Source: Streptomyces canus
Lineage (GTDB): Bacteria; Actinomycetota; Actinomycetes; Streptomycetales; Streptomycetaceae
Assembly: GCF_041435015.1 (NCBI RefSeq)
Contig: NZ_CP107989.1
Location: 7,502,001-7,566,000 of the forward strand
DNA length: 64,000 nt
Reading direction: 5' to 3'
In this document: positions 19,601 to 30,189 of the stretch, piece after piece
Numbering within the stretch: the stretch's first letter is position 1
Layout: each line of letters starts with the position of its first letter
The notes under the pieces: generated by a model
Databases searched by the model: none
What the model saw: only the letters and a program-made list of their open reading frames with translations
Told to the model about the DNA's origin: nothing
Position numbers and translations under genes: made by a program

Positions 19601-20104
19601 TCACGCGCGGGCGATGGGCGCCACGACCGCTTTCGTGAGACGGGCCAGGTCGGTCGGCGCCAGTTCCACCTCCAGGCCCCGGCGGCCGGCCGAGACACAG
19701 ATCGTGTCGTGGGTGGCGGCGGAGGCGTCGAGGACCGTGGGGAGCGTTTTGCGCTGGCCCAGGGGAGAGATGCCGCCGCGGACGTAGCCACTCGTACGTT
19801 CGGCGAGGACCGGGTCCGCCATCGCCGCCCGTTTGCCGCCCGCCGCCGTCGCCAGGGCCTTCAGGTCCAGTGAGCCCGCCACCGGGACCACCGCCACCGT
19901 GAGGGCCCCGTCCACGTCCGCCACCAGCGTCTTGAAGACGCGGTCGGGGGAGACACCCATCGCCTCGGCCGCCTCCTCGCCGTAGGAGGGGTGGGAAGGG
20001 TCGTGGTCGTAGGCGTGCACGGTGAAGGGCACGCCTGCCGCGGTCAGGGCCACCGTCGCGGGGGTGCCTCCCGACTGCTGTTGCCTCTTCGGCTTCTTCG
20101 GCAT
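19601..20104 (-). CDS. ybaK: Cys-tRNA(Pro) deacylase, YbaK/EbsC type
   Basis: A 167-residue trans-editing enzyme that hydrolyses mischarged Cys-tRNA(Pro). The YbaK fold signature is present: the catalytic-site lysine in VFKTL (Lys58), VVPVAGSLDLKAL, and GGISPLGQRKTLPTVLD in the C-terminal half. The first eleven residues are basic. Together with the bL37-like gene downstream it forms a small translation-related unit. The LON-domain gene upstream ends 16 nt before this start, so it may share the transcript. Confidence 0.92.
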   Translation of the reverse strand: MPKKPKRQQQSGGTPATVALTAAGVPFTVHAYDHDPSHPSYGEEAAEAMGVSPDRVFKTLVADVDGALTVAVVPVAGSLDLKALATAAGGKRAAMADPVLAERTSGYVRGGISPLGQRKTLPTVLDASAATHDTICVSAGRRGLEVELAPTDLARLTKAVVAPIARA

Positions 20105-20119
20105 CTGGCGGCTCCGGCC

Positions 20120-20860
20120 TCAGTTCAGACTCGTCGGGCCGAGCGTCAGTTCCGACGCCGGCAACGACGGAAGATTACGGATGATCGCCGTCTCCGCGCG
20201 CAGGAGTTTCAGTTCGTCCCGGAGCCGGGACGCGGTGTCGGGGGCCTGGAGCAGCCGCTGCTTCGTGGGGGTGTCCAACATCATCGCCGCCGCCACCAGG
20301 TACGACACCACGGACGGTTCGTCGGGGAGCTCCGTGCCGGACGACAGGGTGCGTTCCCTGGCCCCCGCCAGGCGCTTCTGGTACTGGAGGAAGGCCCGCA
20401 GGACCCCTTCCGCCAAGGGACCGGACTCCTCGCCCGCCTCCTCCGGCAGCTCCTCCAGTTCGGCCGTCAGATACGGGCCCGACGCGTCGACGGACAGCAG
20501 GCGAACCCGGGTCGTGCCCGTCGCCAGGACCTCGAACGTGCCGTCCGCCCGCTCCCGTACCGTCGCCGCGTCCGCCACGCAGCCCACCGCGTGGAACGCC
20601 TTGACGGGGTCGTCGCCGAAGCCGGCCGCGGGGCCGCGCTCGGGCACGGCCGTCTGGTCCGGCAGGCCGGGCGCGCTGGGCGCCACCTCGTGGCCGTCGC
20701 GGATCGCCACGACGGCGAACCGGCGCGGTTCCTCCTCGGGGGTCTTCAGCAGTTCGCGCATCATGGCGCGATAGCGCTCCTCGAAGACGTTGAGAGGAAG
20801 CACGAGCCCCGGGAACAGTACCGAGTTCAGGGGGAAGAGCGGGAGCCGCACGGTGGTCAC
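20120..20860 (-). CDS. LON N-terminal-domain protein
   Basis: A 246-residue protein with only the substrate-binding (LON/PUA-like) domain of Lon protease: RLPLFPLNSVLFPGLVLPLNVFEERYR-type start at residues 5-31, then GCVADAATVRE and an LxxGTTRVRLL strand. No AAA+ or protease domain follows. Stand-alone LON-domain proteins are common in actinobacteria; their function is unknown. The start is a GTG at 20860; a much longer frame extends upstream but is antisense to other sequence and not family-like. The stop of the upstream gene is 11 nt away. Confidence 0.9.
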   Translation of the reverse strand: MTTVRLPLFPLNSVLFPGLVLPLNVFEERYRAMMRELLKTPEEEPRRFAVVAIRDGHEVAPSAPGLPDQTAVPERGPAAGFGDDPVKAFHAVGCVADAATVRERADGTFEVLATGTTRVRLLSVDASGPYLTAELEELPEEAGEESGPLAEGVLRAFLQYQKRLAGARERTLSSGTELPDEPSVVSYLVAAAMMLDTPTKQRLLQAPDTASRLRDELKLLRAETAIIRNLPSLPASELTLGPTSLN

Positions 20861-20871
20861 GGCGCCAAAGC

Positions 20872-21885
20872 CTAATGGCCTCCGGAGCGGACACGTCCCC
20901 CGTGCCCACTCCGTGGATGGATCAGGGCGTGCCGCCGGACCTCCTCGCGGACCTCCAGGAAGCGCCCCAGCGGGTCCTCGGACTCCCGGCCCCACGGGAA
21001 CGAGGTCGCGTACGGGCCGATCATGCGCAGCTGCTCCAGAGCGTCCGTCCAGCGGCCGAGGCGCACCAGGACGTACACCAGCTTGTTGCGGACCTCGGCC
21101 GGCCAGAGGTCGGCCGCCGCGAACGTGGCGGACAGCTCGATCGCCCGGTCCGCCGCTGCGTCCAGCCGCTCGCGCGCCACCGCGGTGCCACCGCCCTCGG
21201 TCAGACAGGCGAGGGCCGCCCGCGCGGGCAGCGCCTGGATGAGAGAGCCGGGCGGGGCGTCCTGCGCGGCCCGGTCGGCGAAGTCGAAACACTCGCGGTA
21301 CGAGCCGCGCCAGGAGGTCGCCAGGTAGCGCAGAGCGGCGACATGGCAGCCGTAGTGGAGCGGGGCGCGCCTGAGGGCCGCCTCCCACAACTCCCCGAAA
21401 TAGGTGTGCCCCGCCTGCGAGCCGCGCGCGTGGTCCAGCGCGATACGCCACGGCACCGGGTCGCGGTCCTCGCCGCGCGCCGCGGCCGTGATCAGCGGGC
21501 TCACCTCGCGCAGCAGCTCCGTCCGGGCCGGTGAGTCCCAGACGCGGTCCACCGCGAGCTGGGCGCCCAGCAGCAGCTGGTCCGGGTCGTACGGGGCCTC
21601 GGCGCGCCAGGTGTCGTACCACTCGGGGCGCGAGCGGGCGAAGGCGGAGAGCCGCCGGACGTACCGGTCGCGCAGTTCCCAGGCGTCGCTCTCGCGAGTC
21701 GCGGCGAGCAGCTCGGCCGCGCGCCCGTACCCGCCCTGTCCGGCCGCGACCAGCGCAGGCCCGAGCCGGTCGTCGGGCACGTCGAGCAGTACCTCGTCGT
21801 CGGCGGGCAGTCCGCCGGCGAGGTGGTATGGGGGGATCCGTGACGCGCGGATGAAGGGGGGCAGCAGAGCCATGGTGTCGACCAT
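20872..21885 (-). CDS. Conserved hypothetical protein, probably helical repeat
   Basis: A protein of 337 residues if the ATG at 21885 is used (361 from the first possible start at 21957). It is rich in Ala, Leu and Arg, with TPR-like helical stretches such as AAELLAATRE and LVRLGRWTDALEQLRMI, and no hydrophobic membrane segment. The pattern suggests a helical-repeat (TPR-like) scaffold, but I do not recognise the family. No good ribosome binding site settles the start. It is 11 nt upstream of the LON-domain gene on the same strand. Confidence 0.65.
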   Translation of the reverse strand: MVDTMALLPPFIRASRIPPYHLAGGLPADDEVLLDVPDDRLGPALVAAGQGGYGRAAELLAATRESDAWELRDRYVRRLSAFARSRPEWYDTWRAEAPYDPDQLLLGAQLAVDRVWDSPARTELLREVSPLITAAARGEDRDPVPWRIALDHARGSQAGHTYFGELWEAALRRAPLHYGCHVAALRYLATSWRGSYRECFDFADRAAQDAPPGSLIQALPARAALACLTEGGGTAVARERLDAAADRAIELSATFAAADLWPAEVRNKLVYVLVRLGRWTDALEQLRMIGPYATSFPWGRESEDPLGRFLEVREEVRRHALIHPRSGHGGRVRSGGH

Positions 21886-22006
21886 TGAAAGTCCGCGGCT
21901 CAGCCTCGCGCCAGTGCGCACGTGCAACTCGTGGAAAGTTGTACGGCGGACGGTCAAGGCGCGGCAAAGACGTGACCTTCGTTCACCTTCCGCACCACGG
22001 ACCTCC

Positions 22007-23584
22007 CTAATTTCGCCGCAACAGCCTCGTGGCCCCGGCCGCCACGGTGGTCGCCAGGATCCAGCCGAGGAGGACCATCGCGGCCGCCAGCCATTGCCAG
22101 CCGCCCCGCAACTGCCAGAAGCCGACCTGTCCCAGGTCGATCACCGGGAGCAGCAGGTCGAGGGCGAAGAGGGCGGGATTCCAGACCGGATGGTCGCCGC
22201 CCTTGAGCGGCGGATGGCTCGCGTGTGCGAACGCCATGGAGCCCGCCGCCCACAGCACCGCCATCCATACGGCGGCCCGGCCGGGCCGGTACCCGTAGGC
22301 GACCGTCCAGTCCTGCACGTATCCCCACAGCTTGGCGGCCAGCGGCAGGCTCTCGCGGCGGCGGCGCTGCTTGGCGAGCAGCACCTCGCGCGCGTCCTCG
22401 TCCTCGCCGCCGGCCCGCAGTACGGCCGCGAGCCTCTCGTACGGCTCCGGGTTGTACTCGGCGGTCGCGGCCGCCACCCACTCCAGCCGCTCGGCCAGCG
22501 GGAAGGGACCGTGCGGGACGAGGCTCTCGTAGACGAAGCCGCCCATGTGGAGGTTGCCCGGCCCCGGCCAGGCGCTCGCCCGGTCCACGAGGTTGCCGAC
22601 CCGCGCTCCCGAGAGGACCACCTTGCCGCGCTGCGGCCTCTCACCCAGGAAGCGCAGCTCCGGGGCCTGTACCCGGCGCAGCGACAGCTCCTGCTCCTCC
22701 GTGAAGGTGAAGCGGGCCCGCTCCAGGTCGACCGCGTCCCCGAACCGCCCGTCGTCCAGCCGCACGCCGCCCACGCACTCGAAGCGCTGGATCCGCGTCC
22801 CGCGCGCGGGCGTCGCCCCGCTCAGCATGGAGGCCCCGACGCCCGCCGGGGTCAGGTACAGCGTGCGCTCGACGGTCAGCTGGGGGGCGTTCAGCGCGAG
22901 CCGGGTGTACGGGTTGTTCAGCCGGGCGCCACGCAGGCTCAGCGAGACGCCGATGGTGGCGCTGCGCAGGCTCAGCTCGCCGTGCGACTCCAGGAGCTCG
23001 GCCTGCAGGTCCTGGCCCACGGTCATGCCGTCGGCGGCGAGCGAACGGCCGCTGCGGTCGCGGTAGACGATCGCCTGGTTCATCAGCAGATCCGTGCCGA
23101 TGTGCGCGTCGGTCAGTCGCACGCCGTTGTGGAAACGGCAGCGCGGCAGATGCAGATCGCCCTCCGTGTGCACCCTGGCGGCCTCCAGGCGGGGCACCGA
23201 GCAGTTCACGAACCGCGCGGTGGTGAAGCGGGCCTCCGGCAGCAGGATCTCCCGCTCGAAGCGGCAGCCCTTCATCTCCAGGTACGGCTCGACCGTGCCG
23301 CCGGCGAGGTCCAGGGTGCCGCTGATCTGCACGCCGGTGAGCTTCAGGGAGGGGACCCGGCCGGCGAGCGCGGGCGGACCGTCCAGGAGCAGCCAGCAGA
23401 CGATACGCGCGCGTACCGTGCGCTCGGGACCCCAGGGGTGCCCGCCGTGCGGGTCGTCGACGACGGTGTCGCCGCTGGTCAGGTCGTACACGGTGCCGTT
23501 GCGGAAGGCCTGCCACATACCGGCCTCGGCGGCGGTCAGATCGTCCGGCAGGTCTCCGTCCCGGATCCCGGCCCCCTCGCTCAC
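22007..23584 (-). CDS. Beta-helix-like protein with C-terminal membrane anchor
   Basis: A 525-residue protein. Residues about 75-370 are built of repeated short strands (LKLTGVQISGTLDLAG, LSLRSATIGVSLSLRG, LHLPRCRFHNGVRL), the pattern of a right-handed beta-helix or bactofilin-like fold. Two or three hydrophobic segments near 430-450 and 475-520 anchor the C-terminus. Homologues are often labelled membrane-associated oxidoreductase, but no cofactor motif is visible and that name is not supported. The GTG at 23584 has GGAAG upstream. It is divergent from hisD across 157 nt. Confidence 0.75.
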   Translation of the reverse strand: MSEGAGIRDGDLPDDLTAAEAGMWQAFRNGTVYDLTSGDTVVDDPHGGHPWGPERTVRARIVCWLLLDGPPALAGRVPSLKLTGVQISGTLDLAGGTVEPYLEMKGCRFEREILLPEARFTTARFVNCSVPRLEAARVHTEGDLHLPRCRFHNGVRLTDAHIGTDLLMNQAIVYRDRSGRSLAADGMTVGQDLQAELLESHGELSLRSATIGVSLSLRGARLNNPYTRLALNAPQLTVERTLYLTPAGVGASMLSGATPARGTRIQRFECVGGVRLDDGRFGDAVDLERARFTFTEEQELSLRRVQAPELRFLGERPQRGKVVLSGARVGNLVDRASAWPGPGNLHMGGFVYESLVPHGPFPLAERLEWVAAATAEYNPEPYERLAAVLRAGGEDEDAREVLLAKQRRRRESLPLAAKLWGYVQDWTVAYGYRPGRAAVWMAVLWAAGSMAFAHASHPPLKGGDHPVWNPALFALDLLLPVIDLGQVGFWQLRGGWQWLAAAMVLLGWILATTVAAGATRLLRRN

Positions 23585-23737
23585 GGTTCTTCCAGCCCCT
23601 CGGTCACTTGTGATTCGTACAACTGTTCATGCCCGCTGAGTAACCCACTGAACGCTAGACGTGAGGGCGATCTTCCGGGTTGCGTATCAGCCATTGGAAT
23701 GCGCGAACGGGCCCTGAGGAGGGTCTGAGAGAATTGA

Positions 23738-26798
<3,061 letters not shown>

Positions 26799-26802
<4 letters not shown>

Positions 26803-26963
26803 CCGGCCTCTCGACCCTCCTGATCGTCGTCGGCCTCTTCCTGGCCGGCGGCATCTACTCCTTCGTCAAGCAGGACATGCCGAAGAGCCTGATCGTGCTG
26901 CTCTCCATCGGCGCCGCGATGTGTCTGGTCGCGGGCGTCGTGAGGCTGGAGGTGTGGAATTGA
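26799..26963 (+). CDS. Small two-helix membrane protein in the his operon
   Basis: A 54-residue protein with two hydrophobic segments (about 4-22 and 29-48) separated by [10 protein letters not shown]. It starts on a GTG in the hisB stop codon and ends in the TTG start of hisH, so it is firmly part of the operon. Its position is conserved in Streptomyces his clusters as I recall. No enzymatic motif is visible; a role in anchoring or in a complex with neighbouring enzymes is only a guess. Confidence 0.82.
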
Positions 26964-27601
26964 GCGCATCCAAGCGAGTGGTCGTCTTCGACTACGGCTT
27001 CGGGAACGTGAGGTCCGCCGAGCGCGCCCTCGCGCGCGCGGGAGCCGACGTCGAGATAACGCGTGACTACGACACGGCCATGAACGCCGACGGTCTGCTG
27101 GTGCCGGGCGTCGGCGCCTTCGCCGCCTGCATGAAGGGCCTGCACGAGGCCCGCGGCGACTGGATCATCGACCGCCGGCTGTCCGGCGGGCGCCCGGTCA
27201 TGGGCATCTGCGTCGGGATGCAGATCCTCTTCGCGCGCGGCATCGAGCACGGGGTGCAGACCGAGGGCCTCGACGAGTGGCCCGGCTCGGTCGAGCCGCT
27301 GAAGGCCGACATCGTGCCCCACATGGGCTGGAACACCGTCGACGCGGCGGCCGGCTCCCAGCTGTTCGCGGGCCTGGACGCCGACGCCCGCTTCTACTTC
27401 GTGCACTCCTACGCCGTCCACGACTGGTCGCTGGAGACGCACAACACGGCGATGACGGCCCCCAAGGTCACCTGGTCGACGCATGGCAAGCCCTTCGTGG
27501 CCGCCGTGGAGAACGGCGCGCTGTGGGCCACGCAGTTCCACCCCGAGAAGTCCGGCGACGCCGGTGCCCAGCTCCTCACCAACTGGATCGGAACACTGTG
27601 A
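26960..27601 (+). CDS. hisH: Imidazole glycerol phosphate synthase, glutaminase subunit
   Basis: Class I glutamine amidotransferase subunit that supplies ammonia to HisF. The nucleophile Cys is in MGICVGMQ, and the His-Glu pair is in QFHPEKS; the N-terminus reads [13 protein letters not shown] as expected. The start is taken as TTG at 26960 (213 residues): GGAGGT lies 6 nt before it, while a GTG at 26954 directly abuts that site and would leave no spacing. TTGA overlap with the preceding gene, GTGA overlap with priA. Confidence 0.95.
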   Translation: MSASKRVVVFDYGFGNVRSAERALARAGADVEITRDYDTAMNADGLLVPGVGAFAACMKGLHEARGDWIIDRRLSGGRPVMGICVGMQILFARGIEHGVQTEGLDEWPGSVEPLKADIVPHMGWNTVDAAAGSQLFAGLDADARFYFVHSYAVHDWSLETHNTAMTAPKVTWSTHGKPFVAAVENGALWATQFHPEKSGDAGAQLLTNWIGTL

Positions 27602-28323
27602 GCAAGCTCGAACTCCTTCCCGCCGTCGACGTCCGCGACGGCCAGGCCGTCCGCCTCGTGCACGGCGAGTCCGGGACCGAGACGTCGTACGGCTCCCCCC
27701 TGGAGGCCGCCCTGTCCTGGCAGCGGGCGGGCGCGGAGTGGCTGCACCTGGTCGACCTGGACGCGGCGTTCGGCACCGGCGACAACCGTGAGCTGGTCCG
27801 GCAGGTCACCGAGGCGATGGACATCAAGGTGGAACTGTCCGGCGGCATCCGGGACGACGCCTCGCTGGCGGCCGCCCTCGCCACCGGCTGCACCCGGGTG
27901 AATCTCGGCACCGCCGCCCTGGAGAGCCCGGAGTGGGTCGCCAAGGTCATCGCCGAGCACGGCGACAGGATCGCGGTGGGTCTGGACGTCCGCGGTACGA
28001 CGTTGAAGGGCCGCGGCTGGACCCGCGACGGCGGTGACCTCTACGAGACGCTGGAGCGGCTCAACTCCGAGGGCTGCGCGCGGTATGTCGTCACCGACAT
28101 CGCCAAGGACGGCACGCTCCAGGGCCCGAACCTGGAGCTGCTGCGCACCGTGTGCGCGGCGACCGACCGCCCGGTGGTGGCTTCCGGCGGCGTGTCCTCG
28201 CTGGACGACCTGCGGGCCATCGCCGAGCTGGTGCCCCTCGGTGTCGAGGGCTCCATCGTCGGGAAGGCGCTGTACGCGAAGGCGTTCACCCTGGAAGAGG
28301 CCTTGGAGGCGGTGGCCAAGTGA
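27598..28323 (+). CDS. priA: Bifunctional phosphoribosyl isomerase A (HisA/TrpF)
   Basis: A (beta/alpha)8 isomerase of 241 residues that in Streptomyces and Mycobacterium carries out both the ProFAR isomerase step of histidine synthesis and the phosphoribosylanthranilate isomerase step of tryptophan synthesis. The catalytic aspartates are at Asp11 ([10 protein letters not shown]) and Asp130 (VGLDVRG), the PriA positions. No trpF gene is present in the trp cluster of this window, in line with dual function. It is coupled on both sides by 4-nt overlaps. Confidence 0.96.
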   Translation: MSKLELLPAVDVRDGQAVRLVHGESGTETSYGSPLEAALSWQRAGAEWLHLVDLDAAFGTGDNRELVRQVTEAMDIKVELSGGIRDDASLAAALATGCTRVNLGTAALESPEWVAKVIAEHGDRIAVGLDVRGTTLKGRGWTRDGGDLYETLERLNSEGCARYVVTDIAKDGTLQGPNLELLRTVCAATDRPVVASGGVSSLDDLRAIAELVPLGVEGSIVGKALYAKAFTLEEALEAVAK

Positions 28324-28715
28324 GCGACGTACGACGTGTCACGACCGGCGGGCCCTGGGAGGAGACCTTCGGGTACTCCCGCGCGGTGGAACTGCCGAAC
28401 GGCCTGGTGCTGGTCTCCGGCTGCACCTCGGTGGTGGACGGCGAGATCGTCGCGGGCGACCCGTACGAGCAGACGGTCAACGCCTTCGACGTCGCGTTCG
28501 CGGCGCTGGGGCAGCTGGGGCTCGGCCGCGAGGACGTCGTGCGGACGCGCCTGTACATCACCCACGCCCGGGACGTGGAGGAGGTCGGACGGGCTCACAA
28601 GGAGCTGTTCGACGCCGTCCGGCCCGCCGCGTCCATGATCATCGTCTCCGGTTTCGTGGACCCGAGTCTGGTCGTCGAGGTCGAGGTGGAGGCGTTCCGA
28701 GGAGTGTCCTCATGA
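28320..28715 (+). CDS. RidA/YjgF-family protein
   Basis: A 131-residue protein of the Rid family, whose archetype hydrolyses reactive enamine/imine intermediates made by PLP enzymes. The family pattern is seen in [29 protein letters not shown] and [13 protein letters not shown]; the last holds the Arg used for the deaminase reaction, while the C-terminal E/F region is less typical of RidA proper. It lies between priA and hisF with 4-nt overlaps on both sides, so a role protecting or tuning histidine synthesis is plausible but inferred. Confidence 0.88.
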   Translation: MSDVRRVTTGGPWEETFGYSRAVELPNGLVLVSGCTSVVDGEIVAGDPYEQTVNAFDVAFAALGQLGLGREDVVRTRLYITHARDVEEVGRAHKELFDAVRPAASMIIVSGFVDPSLVVEVEVEAFRGVSS

Positions 28716-29467
28716 CGTTGGCCGTACGAGTCATCCCCTGCCTGGACGTGGACAACGGCCGGGTCGTCAAGGGCGTCAACTTCCAGAACCTGCGCGACGC
28801 GGGCGACCCCGTCGAGATGGCCAAGGTGTACGACGCCGAGGGCGCCGACGAGCTGACGTTCCTGGACATCACCGCCTCGTCGGGCAACCGTGAGACGACG
28901 TACGACGTGGTGCGCCGCACCGCCGAGCAGGTGTTCATCCCGCTGACGGTCGGCGGCGGTGTCCGCACGGCCGAGGACGTGGACAAGCTGCTGCGGGCGG
29001 GAGCGGACAAGGTCGGGGTGAACACCGCGGCCATCGCGCGCCCCGAGCTGATCAAGGAGATCGCCGAGCGGTTCGGCCGGCAGGTGCTGATGCTGTCGGT
29101 GGACGCGCGACGCACCGCTGAGGGGACCTTCGAGGTCACCACCCACGGCGGTCGTCGCGGTACCGGCATCGACGCCGTGGAGTGGGCGCACCGGGCGGCC
29201 GAGCTGGGCGCCGGCGAGATCCTGCTCAACTCGATGGACGCGGACGGCACCAAGGACGGCTACGACCTGGAGATGATCGAGGCCGTTCGCAAGCACGTGA
29301 CGGTGCCGCTGATCGCCTCCGGCGGTGCGGGCAGACTCGACCACTTCCCGCCGGCGATCGGGGCGGGCGCGGACGCGGTGCTGGCGGCCTCGGTGTTCCA
29401 CTTCGGTGATCTGCGGATCGGCGAGGTGAAGGAGACGCTGCGGGCGGCGGGGCACCCGGTGCGGTGA
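28712..29467 (+). CDS. hisF: Imidazole glycerol phosphate synthase, cyclase subunit
   Basis: The cyclase partner of HisH, 251 residues, a (beta/alpha)8 barrel. [17 protein letters not shown] holds the first catalytic Asp and LMLSVDARR the second. GGGVRT and ASGGAG form the phosphate-binding loops. The ATG overlaps the RidA-type stop (ATGA). It closes the hisD-hisF run and is followed by a hairpin terminator. Confidence 0.97.
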   Translation: MTLAVRVIPCLDVDNGRVVKGVNFQNLRDAGDPVEMAKVYDAEGADELTFLDITASSGNRETTYDVVRRTAEQVFIPLTVGGGVRTAEDVDKLLRAGADKVGVNTAAIARPELIKEIAERFGRQVLMLSVDARRTAEGTFEVTTHGGRRGTGIDAVEWAHRAAELGAGEILLNSMDADGTKDGYDLEMIEAVRKHVTVPLIASGGAGRLDHFPPAIGAGADAVLAASVFHFGDLRIGEVKETLRAAGHPVR

Positions 29468-29483
29468 CCCCTTTCTCCGTCTG

Positions 29484-29513
29484 AGCCCCGGTCGTCGAGG
29501 CGGCCGGGGCTTT
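29484..29513 (+). terminator. Terminator of the hisD-hisF operon
   Basis: The arms AGCCCCGG and CCGGGGCT pair perfectly with a 12-nt loop and are followed by TTTC. It starts 17 nt after the hisF stop, at the end of the eight-gene run. Confidence 0.72.
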
Positions 29514-29538
29514 CTCCTGGATAGACAGGAAAGGGAAG

Positions 29539-29560
29539 TTGCGCAAAATATATTGTGCAA
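29539..29560. promoter_or_regulatory. Probable operator of the ArsR-family regulator
   Basis: Two 8-nt arms, TTGCGCAA and TTGTGCAA, each nearly self-complementary, flank a 6-nt AATATA core, making a 22-bp near-palindrome. It is in an unusually AT-rich stretch 28 nt before the regulator start and overlaps where a promoter is expected. The position fits autorepression by the HTH protein that follows and control of the exporter behind it. Confidence 0.6.
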
Positions 29561-29587
29561 GTTTTCTTTTGTATCTACGGTGAGGGC

Positions 29588-30175
29588 ATGTCACGCGAGC
29601 AGAACCGCCCGATCACCGACCTCGGCACGCTCAAGGCCCTCGCCCACCCGCTGCGGATGCAGCTCTACCGGGGGTTGTGCGTGTCCCGGGTCGCCACCGC
29701 CTCCCACCTCGCCGACCAGGTCGACGAGGCCGTGTCGCTGGTCAGCTACCACCTGCGCAAGCTGGCCGAGCACGGGCTGATCGAGGAGGCGGAACCGCAG
29801 AGCGGGGACGGCCGGGAGCGCTGGTGGCAGCCCTCCTCCCAGGGTGTGAGCATCCGGGACCGGGACTTCCGGGATGCGCCGGAGCGGGCGGCCGCGCATC
29901 TGGCGGCCACGCGGCTCTTCCACGAGCAGCGCGCCGACATGTACCGCCGCTACCTCGACGAGCGGCCGACCTGGAGCGCCGAATGGAACGCCGCCGCCCC
30001 GGACAGCGAGTCCCTGCTGCGGCTGACCTCGGCCGAACTGGACGAGCTGCGCGAGGAGTTGCTCGCGCTTGCCAGGAAGTACGACGAGAAGGGCCGGGCC
30101 GCCGAAGCCGCGGGCGACACCGAGGGGCGCGAGAACGTCGCGCTGCACATGTACGGATTCCCGTTCCGCGTCTGA
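29588..30175 (+). CDS. ArsR-family winged-helix transcriptional regulator
   Basis: A 195-residue protein with an N-terminal winged helix-turn-helix (about 10-80): LGTLKALAHPLRMQLY, then SHLADQVDEAVSLVSYHLRKLAEHGLI as the recognition helix region. The C-terminal 100 residues are helical and charged, as in regulators paired with MFS exporters. No metal-binding CxC is seen, so a metal sensor role is unlikely. The ATG at 29588 is used rather than an upstream frame from 29555. The exporter gene begins 14 nt after its stop. Confidence 0.88.
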   Translation: MSREQNRPITDLGTLKALAHPLRMQLYRGLCVSRVATASHLADQVDEAVSLVSYHLRKLAEHGLIEEAEPQSGDGRERWWQPSSQGVSIRDRDFRDAPERAAAHLAATRLFHEQRADMYRRYLDERPTWSAEWNAAAPDSESLLRLTSAELDELREELLALARKYDEKGRAAEAAGDTEGRENVALHMYGFPFRV

Positions 30176-30189
30176 GAGGGCTCCCTTCA

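Noticed and set aside
22007..23584. The usual label membrane-associated oxidoreductase
   Set aside because: No nucleotide-, flavin- or metal-binding motif is visible; the repeats point to a beta-helix with a C-terminal anchor.
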